Shown piece by piece: positions 8,360 through 15,889 of a stretch of 33,483 nt of DNA. Within the stretch, counting starts at the first letter, position 1. Each line of letters starts with the position of its first letter. Source of the stretch: Pseudomonadota bacterium (GTDB taxonomy: Bacteria; Pseudomonadota; Gammaproteobacteria; Arenicellales; UBA868); contig JAERSQ010000158.1 of NCBI GenBank assembly GCA_016845525.1, positions 1-33,483 on the forward strand. The letters run 5' to 3'. The notes beneath the pieces are model-generated. The model had not been told where the DNA came from. It was given only the letters and a program-made list of their open reading frames with translations, and searched no databases. Both the position numbers and the translations under genes were made by a program.

Positions 8360-9397
8360 ATGGACAGTCAAGGACTTAGCCCCCTGACACGGCGAAGACT
8401 GCATCATTTCCGGGCGAACCGGCGCGGGTGGTGGTCGATGTGGATCTTTCTGACCCTGTTTATCGTGTCGCTCTTTGCCGAATTCGTCGCCAACGACAAG
8501 CCCTTTGTCGTGGTCTACCGGGGCGAGGTCTATATGCCGATTTTCAAGGCTTATCCCGAGACCACATTTGGCGGAGACTTCCTGACCGAGGCGGATTACC
8601 GCAATCCGTTTCTTGCAGACCTCATTGATGCAGAAGGATGGATGCTCTGGCCGCCCATCCGCTATCACCACCAGACTGTGGCCTGGGATCTTCCCGTCCC
8701 TGCCCCTGCTCCGCCTGATCACCAGCATTGGCTCGGCACCGATGATCAGGCACGGGATGTACTCGCCCGGGCCATTTACGGCTTTCGGATTTCAGTGCTG
8801 TTCGGTTTCACCCTGACCCTCATAAGCGCCGTCATCGGTGTGGCCGCCGGCGCCGTGCAGGGCTACTTCGGTGGATGGACCGACCTGTTGGGCCAACGCC
8901 TCATCGAAGTGTGGTCCGGGCTGCCGACGCTGTACCTGCTGATCATCCTGGCCAGCGTGGTAGAGCCCAACTTCTGGTGGCTGTTGGGTCTGCTGTTACT
9001 GTTTTCCTGGATGGGCTTTGTCGGTGTGGTGCGCGCCGAGTTCCTCAGAGCCCGCAATTTTGAGTATGTCCGCGCTGCCCAGGCACTCGGTGTCAGCAAC
9101 ACCGTCATCATGTTCCGGCACCTGCTGCCAAACGCCATGGTCGCCACGATCACCTTCATGCCCTTTACCCTCGCGGGCTCCGTCACCGTGCTGACCTCGC
9201 TCGATTTTCTGGGTATCGGCCTGCCGCCCGGATCCGCATCGCTGGGTGAACTGCTTGCTCAGGGTAAAGCAAACCTGCAGGCGCCCTGGCTCGGATTCAC
9301 CGGGTTCTTCGTCATCGGACTGATGCTGAGCCTGTTGATATTTGTTGGCGAGGCGGTCCGCGATGCCTTTGATCCGCGCAAGGCCATCGACTCGTGA
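8360..9397 (+). CDS. yejE: Microcin C/peptide ABC transporter permease YejE
   Basis: This is the second inner-membrane permease (345 residues) of the YejABEF importer. The N-terminus PLTRRRLHHFRANRRGWWSMWIF is typical of the OppC/YejE N-terminal domain and leads into the first helix. A large periplasmic stretch (about 45-135) ends in the conserved HWLGTDDQARDVLARAIYGFR motif. Helices of the BPD_transp_1 domain follow, with the EAA loop AAQALGVSNTVIMFRHLLPNA (about 235-255). The C-terminus is EAVRDAFDPRK. Its ATG abuts the yejB stop with no gap, and its TGA overlaps the yejF start by one base, so the three genes are tightly coupled. Confidence 0.94.
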   Translation: MDSQGLSPLTRRRLHHFRANRRGWWSMWIFLTLFIVSLFAEFVANDKPFVVVYRGEVYMPIFKAYPETTFGGDFLTEADYRNPFLADLIDAEGWMLWPPIRYHHQTVAWDLPVPAPAPPDHQHWLGTDDQARDVLARAIYGFRISVLFGFTLTLISAVIGVAAGAVQGYFGGWTDLLGQRLIEVWSGLPTLYLLIILASVVEPNFWWLLGLLLLFSWMGFVGVVRAEFLRARNFEYVRAAQALGVSNTVIMFRHLLPNAMVATITFMPFTLAGSVTVLTSLDFLGIGLPPGSASLGELLAQGKANLQAPWLGFTGFFVIGLMLSLLIFVGEAVRDAFDPRKAIDS

Positions 9398-11037
9398 TGA
9401 ACAGCCCCCCGCCTCCCCGCCCGTTGCTCGAGATTCATCACCTGTCGGTGCGATTTGCGGCGCCGAACACACAGATTGATGCGGTTAAAGACGTCTCGCT
9501 CACCATTGACGCGGGTGAGCGGGTTGCGCTGGTGGGCGAATCCGGATCAGGGAAATCCGTGACGGCCGCCTCCATCCTGGGACTGCTGCCCTATCCGCGG
9601 GCGAGCCATCCCGGCGGCAGTATTCTGTTTGAAGGGGAAGAACTGCTTGGGGCCGACGAGAACACACTGCGGGGCGTGCGCGGCGGACGCATCGGCATGA
9701 TCTTCCAGGAGCCCATGCTGTCTTTGAACCCGCTGCACACGGTGGAGAAACAGATCTGTGAAACCCTGATCCTGCACAAGAAACTGAAAGAACCCGACGC
9801 GCGCCAGCGCGCATTGCAGCTGCTGCAGCAGGTACGGATCCGGGATCCGAAGCGTCAACTGAAATCCTGGCCGCACCAGCTTTCCGGCGGCCAGCGCCAA
9901 AGAGTCATGATCGCCATGGCGCTTGCCAACGAGCCCAGGCTCCTGATTGCCGATGAACCGACAACGGCGGTCGACGTCACCACACAGGCGCAGATTCTTG
10001 CGCTCCTCGATGAACTCTGCCAACAACTCAGTATGGCGCTGCTCCTGATCACGCATGATCTAGGGGTGGTGCGCAAGACCGCCGATCGGATTTATGTGAT
10101 GCAGGGAGGCAAGGTGGTGGAATCCGGAAATACCTCCCAGATTTTTGAGATGCCCGCACAGGCATACACCCGGACACTGATCGAGTCAGAACCCAAAGCC
10201 CGGCGAGCGGCGGGCGCGGCATCGGGCGAAGCGCTTCTTGAGGCCCATGAGCTCGGCGTGTGGTTCGGGGTGCGCAAAGGTCTCTTGCGACGCACGGTCG
10301 ATCACGTTCGGGCGGTGGATGGGGTCAGTCTGACACTGCATCCCGGGCGCACCGTGGGCGTGGTGGGCGAAAGTGGCTCAGGCAAGACGACCCTGGCGTT
10401 GGCGCTGCTGCGGCTCACCGAAAGCCGCGGAGCAATCCGCTTTAAAGACCAGCGTATCGACGGCCTGTCCCGTAACGCGCTACAGCCCCTGCGCCGTCAA
10501 ATGCAGATCGTCTTCCAGGACCCCTACGGCAGCCTCAGCCCGCGCATGAGCGTCGGTGACATTGTGGCTGAAGGCCTTGAAGCCCACGGTCTCGTTGAGA
10601 GACCGCATCAGGAGTCCCGGGTTATCGAGGCCCTGCAGGAAGTCGGGCTGGATCCTGATACCCGACTGCGCTACCCCCATGAATTTTCAGGCGGGCAGCG
10701 CCAGCGGATCGCGCTTGCCCGGGCGCTGATCCTGAAACCCGAACTGATCGTTCTGGATGAACCCACATCCGCACTCGACCGGGCAGTGCAGTCACAGATG
10801 ATTGACCTGCTGCTTCGACTGCAGGAAACATACGGGCTGAGCTATCTTTTTATCAGTCATGATCTTCGAGTGGTCCGCGCACTCGCGGACGAGATCATTG
10901 TGATGCGCTCGGGTCGGGTAGTGGAGCACGGCAGAGCGGAGCAGATCTTCTGTGCACCGGAAGATGACTACACCCGCTCACTGATCAAGGCGGCAATGGA
11001 TTTTGAGGTCTGGAACGACGGGGCACTCAGGCAGTGA
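9397..11037 (+). CDS. yejF: Peptide ABC transporter ATPase YejF (two fused ABC domains)
   Basis: This cytoplasmic ATPase of the YejABEF importer carries two complete ABC modules in one chain. The first has Walker A GESGSGKS (about 47-54), signature LSGGQRQRV and Walker B LLIADEP. The second has Walker A GESGSGKTT (about 325), an FSGGQRQRI signature and LIVLDEPTSALD. The start is either ATG 9397, overlapping the yejE TGA by one base, or GTG 9394 one codon earlier; I prefer the ATG. The protein is about 546 residues, close to E. coli YejF (529). Its 3' end overlaps the convergent BtuF-like gene by 11 bp, so neither gene has room for an intrinsic terminator there. Confidence 0.94.
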   Translation: MNSPPPPRPLLEIHHLSVRFAAPNTQIDAVKDVSLTIDAGERVALVGESGSGKSVTAASILGLLPYPRASHPGGSILFEGEELLGADENTLRGVRGGRIGMIFQEPMLSLNPLHTVEKQICETLILHKKLKEPDARQRALQLLQQVRIRDPKRQLKSWPHQLSGGQRQRVMIAMALANEPRLLIADEPTTAVDVTTQAQILALLDELCQQLSMALLLITHDLGVVRKTADRIYVMQGGKVVESGNTSQIFEMPAQAYTRTLIESEPKARRAAGAASGEALLEAHELGVWFGVRKGLLRRTVDHVRAVDGVSLTLHPGRTVGVVGESGSGKTTLALALLRLTESRGAIRFKDQRIDGLSRNALQPLRRQMQIVFQDPYGSLSPRMSVGDIVAEGLEAHGLVERPHQESRVIEALQEVGLDPDTRLRYPHEFSGGQRQRIALARALILKPELIVLDEPTSALDRAVQSQMIDLLLRLQETYGLSYLFISHDLRVVRALADEIIVMRSGRVVEHGRAEQIFCAPEDDYTRSLIKAAMDFEVWNDGALRQ

Positions 11038-11860
11038 CGTGCGGCCGCGGATTAGGAACCGGCTGACCCGGGGCCGTGTGCCAAGTATCCATAATGGTAC
11101 AAAGCCGTAACAATCCGTCACTTAAAGCGGCAGGACCAGGCTGGAGAATCTCCGCCGACTTGATCTCATAGAGCGCGTTGTTTTTGACTGCCGGGATCCC
11201 GGACCATCCGGGGCGGGCGGCCACCTTTTCGGGCCGGAACTTCTTGCCGCACCACGACCCGATAATGATGTCGGGCTGTCGGCGAATCACTTCTTCTGGG
11301 TCGGTAATGATCCGGCTCTTGCCATCCGGACACTGCGCGAGTTCGGGGAAGATATCCTGCCCGCCGGCTATCTCAATCAGTTCCGAAACCCAGCGGATCG
11401 CGGAGATCTGGGGAGAGTCCCATTCTTCAAAATACACCCGGGGACGCGGTGCCCGTGCCGATCGCTTGGCACGGGCAAGATTCGCCCGGCATTCAGCAAT
11501 CAGGGCTTCGGTCGGCTCGAGGGCACCCACCAGGGCGCCCAGCGTTTTCATCATGTCCAAAATGCCGTTGACCGAGCGGTGATTAAACACCATGACACTC
11601 ACCCCGGCACGAATCAGTTCCTGAGCGATATCAGCCTGCAGATCTGAAAAACCCAAAACCAGATCGGGTGACAACGCAAGAATCCGGTCGATACGGGCAC
11701 TGGTGAACGCGCTGACCCGGGGCTTTTCCTTGCGCGCCTGCGGCGGCCTGACCGTAAACCCCGAGATGCCGACAATTCGATCGGCCGCACCGATCCGGTA
11801 AAGCGTCTCGGTGGTTTCCTCAGTCAGGCAGACAATCCGGCTCGGCAAACGGGCTTCCAT
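11027..11860 (-). CDS. BtuF-like substrate-binding-fold protein without signal peptide
   Basis: The 277 residues follow the periplasmic-binding family of BtuF and ferric-siderophore binding proteins (COG0614): RIVCLTEETTETLYRIGAADRIVGIS (8-33), then RIDRILALSPDLVLGFSDLQ (about 56-75) and PDIIIGSWCGKKF (about 195-207), with a long bridging helix between the lobes. There is no signal peptide or lipobox: the chain starts MEARLPSRIVCL, directly at the first strand. Either it acts in the cytoplasm or the true start is elsewhere; no hydrophobic leader is encoded just upstream. No BtuCD-type permease or ATPase is nearby. Family members are often labelled cobalamin-binding, but nothing here proves the ligand. 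A TATGAT -10 about 8 bases before the ATG would give a nearly leaderless transcript. Confidence 0.75.
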   Translation of the reverse strand: MEARLPSRIVCLTEETTETLYRIGAADRIVGISGFTVRPPQARKEKPRVSAFTSARIDRILALSPDLVLGFSDLQADIAQELIRAGVSVMVFNHRSVNGILDMMKTLGALVGALEPTEALIAECRANLARAKRSARAPRPRVYFEEWDSPQISAIRWVSELIEIAGGQDIFPELAQCPDGKSRIITDPEEVIRRQPDIIIGSWCGKKFRPEKVAARPGWSGIPAVKNNALYEIKSAEILQPGPAALSDGLLRLCTIMDTWHTAPGQPVPNPRPHVTA

Positions 11861-11981
11861 AGCGCTGGATCATAGCGGCTTCGGGTCGGGCGCCGCATCC
11901 CATTCAGGCGGGAAAAGCCCTGTCTCGCCGACGCATCGTTAATCGGTTATGGTAACCCCTACAGGCCAATGGAGTAGTGAT

Positions 11982-12695
11982 ATGGCAAAGCAAGCAGGCG
12001 GCAATATCAGCGCGACCGCTCTGGCCCAGGTGCGCATCCTGGCAACCTTATCAGACGAGGCACTGGCTGCGCTCGCAGAAAAATGTACCTGGTCACGCCA
12101 CGACAGCGGCAGTGAAGTCCTTGCCCAGGATGCACCCTCCGACGAGGTGTACCTCATCTGCAAGGGACGTGTCAGCGCCAAGACCTTCTCAGATGCGGGC
12201 AAGGAGATCACGTTTGCCGAGTTGGTCCAGGGCGACATCTTTGGTGAACTCTCTGCGCTTGATGGCCAGCCACGATCCAGTTTTGTCGTGACCCTGGAGG
12301 AGAGTCTGTTGGCCTCACTGTCAGCCACTGTGTTTAATGAGGTAATCAACTCACATCCCGACGTGATGTGGGCACTGATGATTGAACTTGCCGCAAGGGT
12401 GCGTCGGGCAGACGAGAAGGTTTTCGAGTTCAGTACGCTCAACACCGGTAATCGGATTCACGCCGAACTGCTCCGGCTGGCCCGTATGCATCCTGCGAAA
12501 GACGGGGTCGTGGAAATCACGCCGCCGCCCACCCATGCGGATCTCGCGAGCCGCACCAACACCACTCGAGAAAGCGTCACTCGCACGCTTAATCAATTGA
12601 AACAGGCTGGCCTCATCGAAGCCACCCGACAGTGTTTGACGATCTTTGATCCGGACACCCTGACCCGACTGATTCGCGATTCAGAATCCGATTGA
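11982..12695 (+). CDS. Crp/Fnr-family transcriptional regulator
   Basis: This is a 237-residue DNA-binding regulator. The N-terminal half is a cyclic-nucleotide-binding beta-roll: GDIFGELSALDGQPRSSFVV (about 77-96) keeps the Gly-Glu-Leu and Arg-Ser pair that contact cAMP in E. coli CRP, so a cyclic nucleotide ligand is possible. The N-terminal Cys cluster of oxygen-sensing FNR is absent. The C-terminal winged helix reads THADLASRTNTTRESVTRTL, followed by NQLKQAGLIE. ATG 11982 was chosen over an in-frame ATG at 11949 because a GGAG lies 7 bases upstream. It is divergent from the BtuF-like gene and precedes the metallophosphoesterase. A small inverted repeat, GGTTA-TGG-TAACC (11945-11957), sits just upstream. 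Its targets are unknown. Confidence 0.88.
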   Translation: MAKQAGGNISATALAQVRILATLSDEALAALAEKCTWSRHDSGSEVLAQDAPSDEVYLICKGRVSAKTFSDAGKEITFAELVQGDIFGELSALDGQPRSSFVVTLEESLLASLSATVFNEVINSHPDVMWALMIELAARVRRADEKVFEFSTLNTGNRIHAELLRLARMHPAKDGVVEITPPPTHADLASRTNTTRESVTRTLNQLKQAGLIEATRQCLTIFDPDTLTRLIRDSESD

Positions 12696-12737
12696 GTCGG
12701 GACTGTGCCGCAGCGCTTCACAGGATAAAAGCCGGCG

Positions 12738-12749
12738 CGGTGCTAAAAT
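12738..12749 (+). promoter_or_regulatory. Candidate extended -10 promoter of the metallophosphoesterase gene
   Basis: CGGTGCTAAAAT contains TGC-TAAAAT, an extended -10. There is no fitting -35: a TTCACA is 21 bp away, which is too far. The start would be near 12756, leaving a leader of about 120 bases with an inverted repeat. Ten of these 12 bases recur at 14177-14188. Confidence 0.4.
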
Positions 12750-12800
12750 CGCGCCACTCTATGGGCACTTGAACGGGCTGTACGCCGTCGATCAAGGCCA

Positions 12801-12835
12801 GCCTGATTCACCGGACATCTTGCCCCAAATCAGGC
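12801..12835. repeat. 8-bp inverted repeat in the metallophosphoesterase leader
   Basis: GCCTGATT and AATCAGGC are separated by 19 bases and end 42 bases before the ATG at 12878. It could be an RNA hairpin or two half-sites for a regulator. The 182-bp gap 12696-12877 otherwise holds only the promoter candidate, and no Shine-Dalgarno sequence is visible before the ATG. Confidence 0.35.
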
Positions 12836-12877
12836 AGGAGCCCCATCATCGCGCGTTACCATATCAGTCCCAAAACG

Positions 12878-14149
12878 ATGAGCAAACCTTCCTCCCGCCG
12901 ACAGTTCCTGGGCGCACTGACACTCGTTGGCGCCGGCGTAGGCATCAATGCGCTCGCGATGCGGGGCCTGCGGATGCCGCTGATGGCAGAACCGCGGCAC
13001 GTGAAACATGAGGCCCGCCATCCTGAAGGTGATTTTCCGGTATTTGCAGATGGCGCCTTTCTCATCGGAACTGAAGGCCCGTCTCTTGCCTGGCGTGCGT
13101 TCACCCCGGAACCGGCGCTTCGGACCCAGGGCGTATTCCATGTGACGATCGACAACGTCCATCCCCTGGCAGTACTCAAGCATGACGGCCGTGGACAAAT
13201 TCACGATGAATCCATAGACGGCCTTAAACGAACCGTGCAGGGTGAAGTGACTCCCGACAGCGAACTCACGCTGCGCTGGGAAGTGCCGTTTGCCGATAGT
13301 TACCGGTTCGCTGCCATCGGAGACACCGGTGGCGGCCGTGAACTCGAATGGTGCTTGCAGCGGACCCATCAGCTCGGAGCCCAGTTTCTGCTCCTGCTGG
13401 GCGATCTCTACTACGAGCCGGGCGACGATCTCAGTGTCATCCGTCACCTCGCCAACAGTCCGGTGCCCGTTTATTCGGCACTCGGCAATCACGACATTGT
13501 CCGGGGCTTAGATCAGAACCTGCTGCACTGGTTTGAGCGCGGCGTTGGACCGCGCAACTCCACGTTCCATCTTGGCGGCATCCAGTTCATCAATCTCGAT
13601 ACCGCAGCCGACACCATTCCCTGGTCGGGGGGAATGCGCGGGGCGCTACTCCGCCAGCTGCCAGCGCTTGAAGATAACCCCGGCATCCGTGAATACGTCA
13701 TCTTCAGCCATCGCCCGATTACCGACCTGCGACCGATTGAAGGACGACCCTCTGATCACAGTATCGAGAACCTTGGCGAAGGAGAGTGGCTGCGTGAGCA
13801 ACTGCTGCGTATCGGTGCCCGGACCATTCTGAATGGGCATATCCACAACACGATTGAACGCGATGACCAGGGCCTGTATACCTACATCGCGGGCGAAGGC
13901 CTTGCCCACCTGGACGTTGTCAAAAGCCAGGGGCGTGTCGACTGGTTTGGACAACCTGCCGAAAAAAGTGCACGTATCCTGATCGGTGAAGTTGAACCTT
14001 TTGAGCCGGTTAGATATCGCTGGGATATGCTCAACATGCCGCTCGAAGCGCACTGCAGCGCGCGGCTGCGTGCCGATATGGCCAAGGAGCCCGGTCACTT
14101 CGACACGCTGCTGGATCATCTCCAAAAAGTATGCACGCACGGCTCATGA
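12878..14149 (+). CDS. Tat-exported calcineurin-like metallophosphoesterase
   Basis: The 423-residue protein starts with a twin-arginine signal (SSRRQFLG, residues 5-12) and a hydrophobic stretch, so it should be exported folded. After an N-terminal beta-rich region (about 60-135, like the domain before the catalytic part of purple acid phosphatases) comes the metallophosphoesterase core: GDTGGG (Asp149), LGDLYY (Asp176), GNHD (203-206), FSHRP (His278) and GHIH (320-323). The first metal motif is D-x-G instead of the usual D-x-H, a feature also seen in purple-acid-phosphatase-like enzymes. These residues support a dinuclear metal phosphatase; the substrate cannot be told. No ribosome-binding site is evident, but the Tat motif fixes the start. 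It precedes the gamma-GT homologue on the same strand. Confidence 0.88.
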   Translation: MSKPSSRRQFLGALTLVGAGVGINALAMRGLRMPLMAEPRHVKHEARHPEGDFPVFADGAFLIGTEGPSLAWRAFTPEPALRTQGVFHVTIDNVHPLAVLKHDGRGQIHDESIDGLKRTVQGEVTPDSELTLRWEVPFADSYRFAAIGDTGGGRELEWCLQRTHQLGAQFLLLLGDLYYEPGDDLSVIRHLANSPVPVYSALGNHDIVRGLDQNLLHWFERGVGPRNSTFHLGGIQFINLDTAADTIPWSGGMRGALLRQLPALEDNPGIREYVIFSHRPITDLRPIEGRPSDHSIENLGEGEWLREQLLRIGARTILNGHIHNTIERDDQGLYTYIAGEGLAHLDVVKSQGRVDWFGQPAEKSARILIGEVEPFEPVRYRWDMLNMPLEAHCSARLRADMAKEPGHFDTLLDHLQKVCTHGS

Positions 14150-14176
14150 TCCGCCCGGACGCGGCTCAACAAAAAC

Positions 14177-14188
14177 CGGTGCTAGACT
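14177..14188 (+). promoter_or_regulatory. Candidate extended -10 promoter of the gamma-GT homologue
   Basis: CGGTGCTAGACT contains TGC-TAGACT, an extended -10. The predicted start, near 14195, falls at the edge of the inverted repeat at 14194-14209. The block is nearly the same as the one before the metallophosphoesterase gene. Confidence 0.4.
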
Positions 14189-14193
14189 GCGTT

Positions 14194-14209
14194 TTGGAAT
14201 GCGTTCCAA
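14194..14209. promoter_or_regulatory. Inverted repeat TTGGAA-TGCG-TTCCAA, probable operator
   Basis: Two perfect 6-bp arms flank four bases, immediately downstream of the candidate -10 and over the predicted transcription start. That is a classic position for repressor binding. The regulator is unknown; the nearest candidate is the Crp/Fnr-type protein, but the site does not look like a CRP site (TGTGA arms). A second, weaker hairpin (TGATGC/GCATCA) lies at 14242-14260. Confidence 0.45.
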
Positions 14210-14292
14210 GGCCAGTCAAACGACATCCACAAAAAGAGTGCTGATGCAAAAACGGCATCATTTCCAACCGACCCTTCCCGACAGTCACAACC

Positions 14293-15879
14293 ATGTTTGA
14301 ACAAGTCGATCACCACCATCGCCACCCGTCACGCCGGTCTGCGGTATACGCCGGCCAAATGGTGAGCACCTCACAACCACTTGCCGCCCAGGCAGGACTT
14401 GAGATGCTCCGACACGGCGGCAACGCCGTTGACGCAGCCGTGGCAACAGCTATCTGCCTGACCGTTGTTGAGCCGACCATGAACAGCATCGGCGGCGACG
14501 CCTTTGCGATCATTGCAGATGACGCAAGTCTCCATGGCTTTAACGGCTGCGGCCAATCTCCGGCGGGTTGGACACCGGAGTACTTTGCCGGCCGCGACGG
14601 AATGCCCGAGCAGGGCTGGGACAGCGTTACCGTTCCGGGGGCGGTCGACACCTGGATCCAGCTCTGGAAACGATTTGGCTCCCTGCCGCTTGAACAACTC
14701 TTTGGCAACGCCGTCCATTACGCACGCGACGGTTATCTTGTCTCACCCGTGCTGGCCCAGGCATGGGGCCGCGTGGTCGACAGATTCGTCCAGAATGAGG
14801 GCTTCTACGACACCTTCACCTTCGATGGGCGAGCCCCCAAAGAAGGGGAGCTGTTCCGTTGTCCGGCGATGGCGGACACGCTTGAGGAGATCTGCGCCTC
14901 ACAGGGGGAAAGTTTTTACCGAGGCGACCTGGCGCAAAAAATAGCAGCAGACTGCGCCCGCCACCATGGCGTGATGACGCCCGATGATCTGGCAAGCCAC
15001 GAGGGCTTCTGGACCGACTGCATCGCGCTGGATTATGCAGACCTCACCGTCCATGAGATTCCGCCTAGTGGGCAAGGCATCGTTACCTTGATCGCACTGG
15101 GCATCCTGCAGCACCTGGAGATTGAGCGCTATGAAGCCCTGTCGGCAGATCGTGTTCACCTGCAAATCGAAGCGATCAAGACCGGCTTCTTTCTGGCGCA
15201 GCGCCATGTCGCCGACCTCGACGCCATGATGGTCTCTACTGATCAGTTGCTCGACGACGCTTTCCTGGCCCGTTGCGCCGGACATATCAGCCTCAACCAA
15301 GCCAGCACACCCGATGTCGAGATCCAACCCGACAAAGGAACCGTTTACCTCGCGACAGCTGATGCCAGCGGCATGATGGTCTCGATGATTCAGTCACATT
15401 ACGATAATTTCGGCGCCGGCATGGTGGTCCCTCATACCGGGATCTCGATGCAGAATCGGGGAAAAGGTTTCGTGACCGAGCCCGGGCACCCCAATCAGGT
15501 CGCGGGTCGCAAGCGCCCGTATCACACGATCATCCCGGCCCTTGCCACCCGGGGTGGCAATCCGTTCATGGCCTTTGGGGTGATGGGCGGGCACCACCAA
15601 CCACAGGGCCAGGTTCAGGTACTGAATGCTATCCTGCACGACGACTGCTCACCGCAGCAGGCCCTGGATGCACCCCGGTGGCATGTGCACGAAGACTTTT
15701 CCATCACGATCGAAAGTGGTCTGAATCATCTTGCTGAGGAACTCAAGCGCCGAGGCCACCACATCGTCCCCCAACCCAAGCCCGGACTTTTTGGCAGCGG
15801 TCAGGTCATCATGCGAACCGGGCACGGCTATACGGGCGGATCAGACCCTCGAAAAGACAGCCAGACCGTCGGCTTCTGA
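14293..15879 (+). CDS. Gamma-glutamyltransferase family protein (Ntn hydrolase)
   Basis: Family enzymes self-cleave to expose an N-terminal Thr and then hydrolyse or transfer gamma-glutamyl groups from glutathione and related compounds. The 528 residues show the large-subunit start (MVSTSQPLAAQAGLEMLRHGGNAVDAA, spanning about 23-49), EPTMNSIGGDAFAI (60-73) and the processing site DKGTVYLATAD, with Thr350 as the likely nucleophile. SMIQSHYDNFGAGMVVP and the MGGHHQPQGQVQVL stretch follow. No signal peptide is evident: the N-terminus is His-rich (VDHHHRHPSRR), so it looks cytoplasmic, unlike E. coli Ggt. It belongs to the YwrD-like branch, whose substrates are poorly known and may include cephalosporin-type amides. 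The FAD enzyme begins 10 bp after the stop. A palindrome covers its predicted promoter start. Confidence 0.87.
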   Translation: MFEQVDHHHRHPSRRSAVYAGQMVSTSQPLAAQAGLEMLRHGGNAVDAAVATAICLTVVEPTMNSIGGDAFAIIADDASLHGFNGCGQSPAGWTPEYFAGRDGMPEQGWDSVTVPGAVDTWIQLWKRFGSLPLEQLFGNAVHYARDGYLVSPVLAQAWGRVVDRFVQNEGFYDTFTFDGRAPKEGELFRCPAMADTLEEICASQGESFYRGDLAQKIAADCARHHGVMTPDDLASHEGFWTDCIALDYADLTVHEIPPSGQGIVTLIALGILQHLEIERYEALSADRVHLQIEAIKTGFFLAQRHVADLDAMMVSTDQLLDDAFLARCAGHISLNQASTPDVEIQPDKGTVYLATADASGMMVSMIQSHYDNFGAGMVVPHTGISMQNRGKGFVTEPGHPNQVAGRKRPYHTIIPALATRGGNPFMAFGVMGGHHQPQGQVQVLNAILHDDCSPQQALDAPRWHVHEDFSITIESGLNHLAEELKRRGHHIVPQPKPGLFGSGQVIMRTGHGYTGGSDPRKDSQTVGF

Positions 15880-15889
15880 AGCGGCCCAT

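Noticed and set aside
5425-11037. yejABEF as part of a microcin production locus
   Set aside because: Only the import genes are present; no precursor, synthesis or immunity gene is nearby, so it is the ordinary peptide importer.
12769-13011. Small 80-codon gene before the metallophosphoesterase
   Set aside because: It overlaps the real gene in another frame, starts at TTG without a ribosome-binding site and has no motif.
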